Assembly: GCA_900548225.1 (NCBI GenBank)
Contig: URJM01000050.1
Span: forward strand, 1 to 15,614
Reading direction: 5' to 3'
DNA from: an uncultured bacterium
Lineage (GTDB): Bacteria > Verrucomicrobiota > Lentisphaeria > Oligosphaerales > Oligosphaeraceae
Length of the DNA stretch: 15,614 bases
Shown here: one piece after another, positions 13,877-15,614 of the stretch
How the letters are laid out: the number at the start of each line of letters is the position of its first letter
Numbering within the stretch: the first letter of the stretch is position 1
The notes under the pieces: generated by a model
Database searches by the model: none
What the model was told of the DNA's origin: nothing
What the model saw: the letters and a program-made list of their open reading frames with translations, nothing else
Position numbers and translations under genes: made by a program

Positions 13877-14833
13877 CTACTGCCTTGGGGATGCTGGCGG
13901 TTTCTTTTCTTCCAGGAGTCCCTTTTTGTGGTGCAGCACCAGGTATTTTCCTTCGCCGATTGGGATGTGCAGGTTGTTTCGGCCTGGGTGTTCGGCGAAC
14001 AATTCGCGTTTGATGCGTGCGATGGTCTCCCGCGAGGGCGGCATTGCCAGGTGGAACCGGATTCTGATGACTCTTGGGAAGAGCGCGTCGGGGATTGCCC
14101 TCCAGTCGCTGATGCCTGGCTTTTCCGGCAGCGCGCTGCGGGCGGCCTCTTCGAGAAATGCCGCGTCCTCCCGGAGCGCCTCAAGGGTCGCATGGATTCC
14201 GCTGTCGCCGCCAAATGACTCCCTCCACCAGGGGAGAAGCAGGTTTCTGATTCGGTTCCGGTTGCAGTTTGGCAGGGAGTTCGTCTCGTCAAGGCACCAC
14301 TCCAAGACTCCGTGGGAGGTCAGGAACTCCTCCAGATCGGACTTCCTGCAATGGAGGAGCGGCCTGGCAAGGCGGGTGCCGTCTTCCAGGACGCGGTATT
14401 CCCGCAGCCCCGTGAGGCCGCTGGAGGACCCCCCGCGCAGAATCCTCAGGAAGAGCTCCTCCGCCGCGTCGTCGCCATGGTGTGCCAGGAAGACGAGCTG
14501 GTGTTTTTGTGAAGTCAACTCGCGCCACTTTTCGAGCCGCAGGCGCCGCGCACAGCTTTCCAGCGACTCCCCCTTTTGACGGCTCCCCAGGACATCCAGC
14601 CGGATGCACCTGAAGGGGATTCCCCGGTCTTTGCAGAACTGTCTGCAATATCTTGCGTCGGCAGTGGATGATGCGCCACGGAGCTGGTGGTTGAAGTGGA
14701 CTGCCGAGACAGGCCAGCCAGCCAGGTGCAGCGCCAGCAGGAGGGCAGTCGAATCCGCCCCTCCGGAGAATCCGACAAGGGATTTCTCCTTGGGAAGTGG
14801 AAGGGATCTGATGGCGTCCAGGGGCGAGGGCAT
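13877..14833 (-). CDS. tilS: tRNA(Ile)-lysidine synthase
   Basis: Attaches lysine to C34 of tRNA-Ile(CAU), using ATP, so that it reads AUA codons. The PP-loop SGGADST (23-29) is intact. HFNHQLRG (46-53), LAHHGDDAAEELFLRILRGG (116-135) and the stretch DETN...NRNRIRNLLLP (182-201) are the usual N-terminal-domain motifs. With 318 residues it is much shorter than E. coli TilS (432), like the short Aquifex type that lacks the full C-terminal domain. I chose ATG 14833 over the in-frame ATG 14881 because the longer form would overlap the thioesterase gene by 46 nt. From 14833 the gap to that gene's stop is 2 nt, suggesting coupled translation. No Shine-Dalgarno is visible. Confidence 0.93.
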   Translation of the reverse strand: MPSPLDAIRSLPLPKEKSLVGFSGGADSTALLLALHLAGWPVSAVHFNHQLRGASSTADARYCRQFCKDRGIPFRCIRLDVLGSRQKGESLESCARRLRLEKWRELTSQKHQLVFLAHHGDDAAEELFLRILRGGSSSGLTGLREYRVLEDGTRLARPLLHCRKSDLEEFLTSHGVLEWCLDETNSLPNCNRNRIRNLLLPWWRESFGGDSGIHATLEALREDAAFLEEAARSALPEKPGISDWRAIPDALFPRVIRIRFHLAMPPSRETIARIKRELFAEHPGRNNLHIPIGEGKYLVLHHKKGLLEEKKPPASPRQ

Positions 14834-14835
14834 CG

Positions 14836-15192
14836 TCAGCGCGGCAGTCGTTTCTTGTTGCCGTTCTCGTCGATGCAGCACATTGTCACATGGGTCTGGA
14901 AGACCTCCCGCTGGGTGCCGGAGGGCAGTTCCATCGATGTGACGTTCACTGCGTATGTCACTGAGGAGTTGCCAAGCCTTGCCCGTTCGATGTCGAAGGT
15001 CAGGATGGACCCGTCAGGGACTCCCTGGCTGAAGGAGGCCGCCTCCACTGCGCGCGTCACAAATCTGCATGATGGAAACTCCTCCATTGCGGCAATATAT
15101 GAGTATTCGTCAACCCACAGCAGCATATATCCGCCGAAGAGGCATTGGTTATGGTTGAGGTGTTCCGGCCGGACGAGTGTCTTGAACTGCAT
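14836..15192 (-). CDS. Acyl-CoA thioesterase, hotdog fold (YciA/ACOT-like)
   Basis: A 118-aa single hotdog-domain protein, predicted to hydrolyse acyl-CoA thioesters in the cytoplasm. HLNHNQCLFGGYMLLWVDEYSYIAA (11-35) matches the YciA/BFIT pattern of N/D, then FGG, a hydrophobic helix and a catalytic acidic residue (Asp28). SFSQGVPDGSILTFDIERARLGNSSVTY follows as the central strands of the hotdog sheet. It is slightly shorter than E. coli YciA (132 aa). Start ATG 15192 is supported by AGGAG on the minus strand with a 7-nt spacer. It is the first gene of a pair with tilS and is divergent from ackA across 263 nt. Acyl-chain preference cannot be told. Confidence 0.88.
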   Translation of the reverse strand: MQFKTLVRPEHLNHNQCLFGGYMLLWVDEYSYIAAMEEFPSCRFVTRAVEAASFSQGVPDGSILTFDIERARLGNSSVTYAVNVTSMELPSGTQREVFQTHVTMCCIDENGNKKRLPR

Positions 15193-15455
15193 GATGTATC
15201 TCCTAATTATGCGGAAGTCGGGTTAATATAAGGCGAGGATGCGCTGGAACGGTGATATAGTACGCCATTGTTTTGTCTCGTTTCTGGCTCCATGCATCAG
15301 CGTCCCTTTTACGCCTTCTCCCCGTTGCGCACATGGCTGCGCGCCTCGACCAGACGCAAAACTCACCTCCTCTGGAATCAGATCATTTCCCATCCTGGGC
15401 GAGCGTAGAACGCATCGCCTTTTTTTCGTTTAAGAAAGCATCGGAGGTCGTTTCC
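15193..15455. promoter_or_regulatory. Divergent regulatory region and structured ackA leader
   Basis: No gene is seen here. Toward ackA, GATATAGTAC (15254-15263) offers a -10 box, TATAGT, which would give a leader of about 190 nt. The leader has hairpins GCGCA (15327-15331)/TGCGC (15338-15342) and CCAGA (15350-15354)/TCTGG (15371-15375). The 16-nt loop of the second contains ACCTCC (15365-15370), the exact complement of GGAGGT (15443-15448) at the ackA ribosome binding site. An intrinsic terminator follows at 15398-15426. On the minus strand an AT-rich stretch near 15220-15232 could hold the thioesterase promoter. No known riboswitch class is recognised. Confidence 0.5.
15398..15426 (+). terminator. 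Intrinsic terminator inside the ackA leader
   Basis: GGCGA (15398-15402) plus GCGT (15403-15406) pair with ACGC (15410-15413) plus TCGCC (15415-15419), leaving a 3-nt loop and one bulged A, followed by seven Ts (15420-15426). It reads toward ackA and ends 29 nt before the ackA start. No plus-strand gene lies close upstream for it to terminate (yicC ends at 13792), so it points to attenuation of ackA or to the end of a small RNA. Confidence 0.75.
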
Positions 15456-15614
15456 TTGAAAGTCCTAGTCATCAATTCGGGCAGTTCTTCCCTCAAGTTC
15501 ACCCTCTTTGACATGTCCGACAAGTCGGTTCTCTGCAAAGGGCTTGTGGAACGCATCGGCATGGAGGGGACGAAGCTGACCTACCAGGCCAACGGCCAGA
15601 AGGTCGAGGAACCC
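15456..15614 (+). CDS. ackA: Acetate kinase, 5' part only
   Basis: Interconverts acetate + ATP and acetyl phosphate + ADP, the last step of acetate-producing fermentation. The first 53 codons are visible and the gene runs off the right edge. The N-terminus, (M)KVLVINSGSSSLKFTLFDM, is the hallmark of acetate kinases (usual form KVLVINCGSSSLKYQL). The start is TTG at 15456, supported by GGAGG (15443-15447) with an 8-nt spacer and by exact alignment with family N-termini; no ATG is available at that place. A structured leader with a terminator precedes it. A neighbouring pta gene, if present, lies outside the window. Confidence 0.93.
   Translation, partial: MKVLVINSGSSSLKFTLFDMSDKSVLCKGLVERIGMEGTKLTYQANGQKVEEP

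Overview
The window is a GC-rich stretch of ordinary chromosome from a Gram-negative-like bacterium. A PknB-type membrane kinase, a NahK/Gfo-Idh-MocA sugar gene pair, several starts without a Shine-Dalgarno sequence, and intergenic tandem units of the 'ACACGAAAN' and 'NACACTAATG' kind together suggest the PVC superphylum, perhaps an uncultured Lentisphaerota or Kiritimatiellota relative. That placement is an inference; no rRNA is present to test it.

Left part (1-4700): the 3' end of a sodium:amino-acid symporter gene (+) faces two minus-strand genes. Between the convergent 3' ends lies a composite inverted-repeat element of about 260 bp. The minus-strand pair encodes an exported alpha/alpha-toroid protein (3173-4459) followed by a transmembrane Ser/Thr kinase (1367-3166). 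They share one reading frame and are separated by a TAG stop and two codons, so they are probably translationally coupled.

Middle (4701-13792, all +): a tRNA-Leu(UAA) with a Leu-type D-arm but a five-nucleotide variable loop, followed by a probable terminator; a NahK-like N-acetylhexosamine kinase and a Gfo/Idh/MocA oxidoreductase; priA, broken by a net 14-nt deletion inside its zinc-binding region; alanine racemase; an AsmA-like membrane-anchored protein with an 11-residue repeat tail; the ribosome-associated ATPase YchF; and the endoribonuclease YicC. Several are housekeeping genes (replication restart, cell wall, translation, RNA turnover).

Right part (13793-15614): a minus-strand pair, a hotdog thioesterase and tRNA(Ile)-lysidine synthase TilS with 2 nt between them, converges on yicC. 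Divergent from it is ackA (acetate kinase), of which only the first 53 codons are visible and which starts at TTG behind a GGAGG. The ackA leader contains a near-perfect intrinsic terminator and a hairpin whose loop shows ACCTCC, the exact complement of the ackA ribosome binding site. It is the best candidate here for an undescribed regulatory element.

There is no sign of a CRISPR array, prophage, transposase gene or defence system. The points most worth checking are the ackA leader, the toroid/kinase same-frame junction, the unusual tRNA-Leu, the intergenic composite repeat and the priA lesion.
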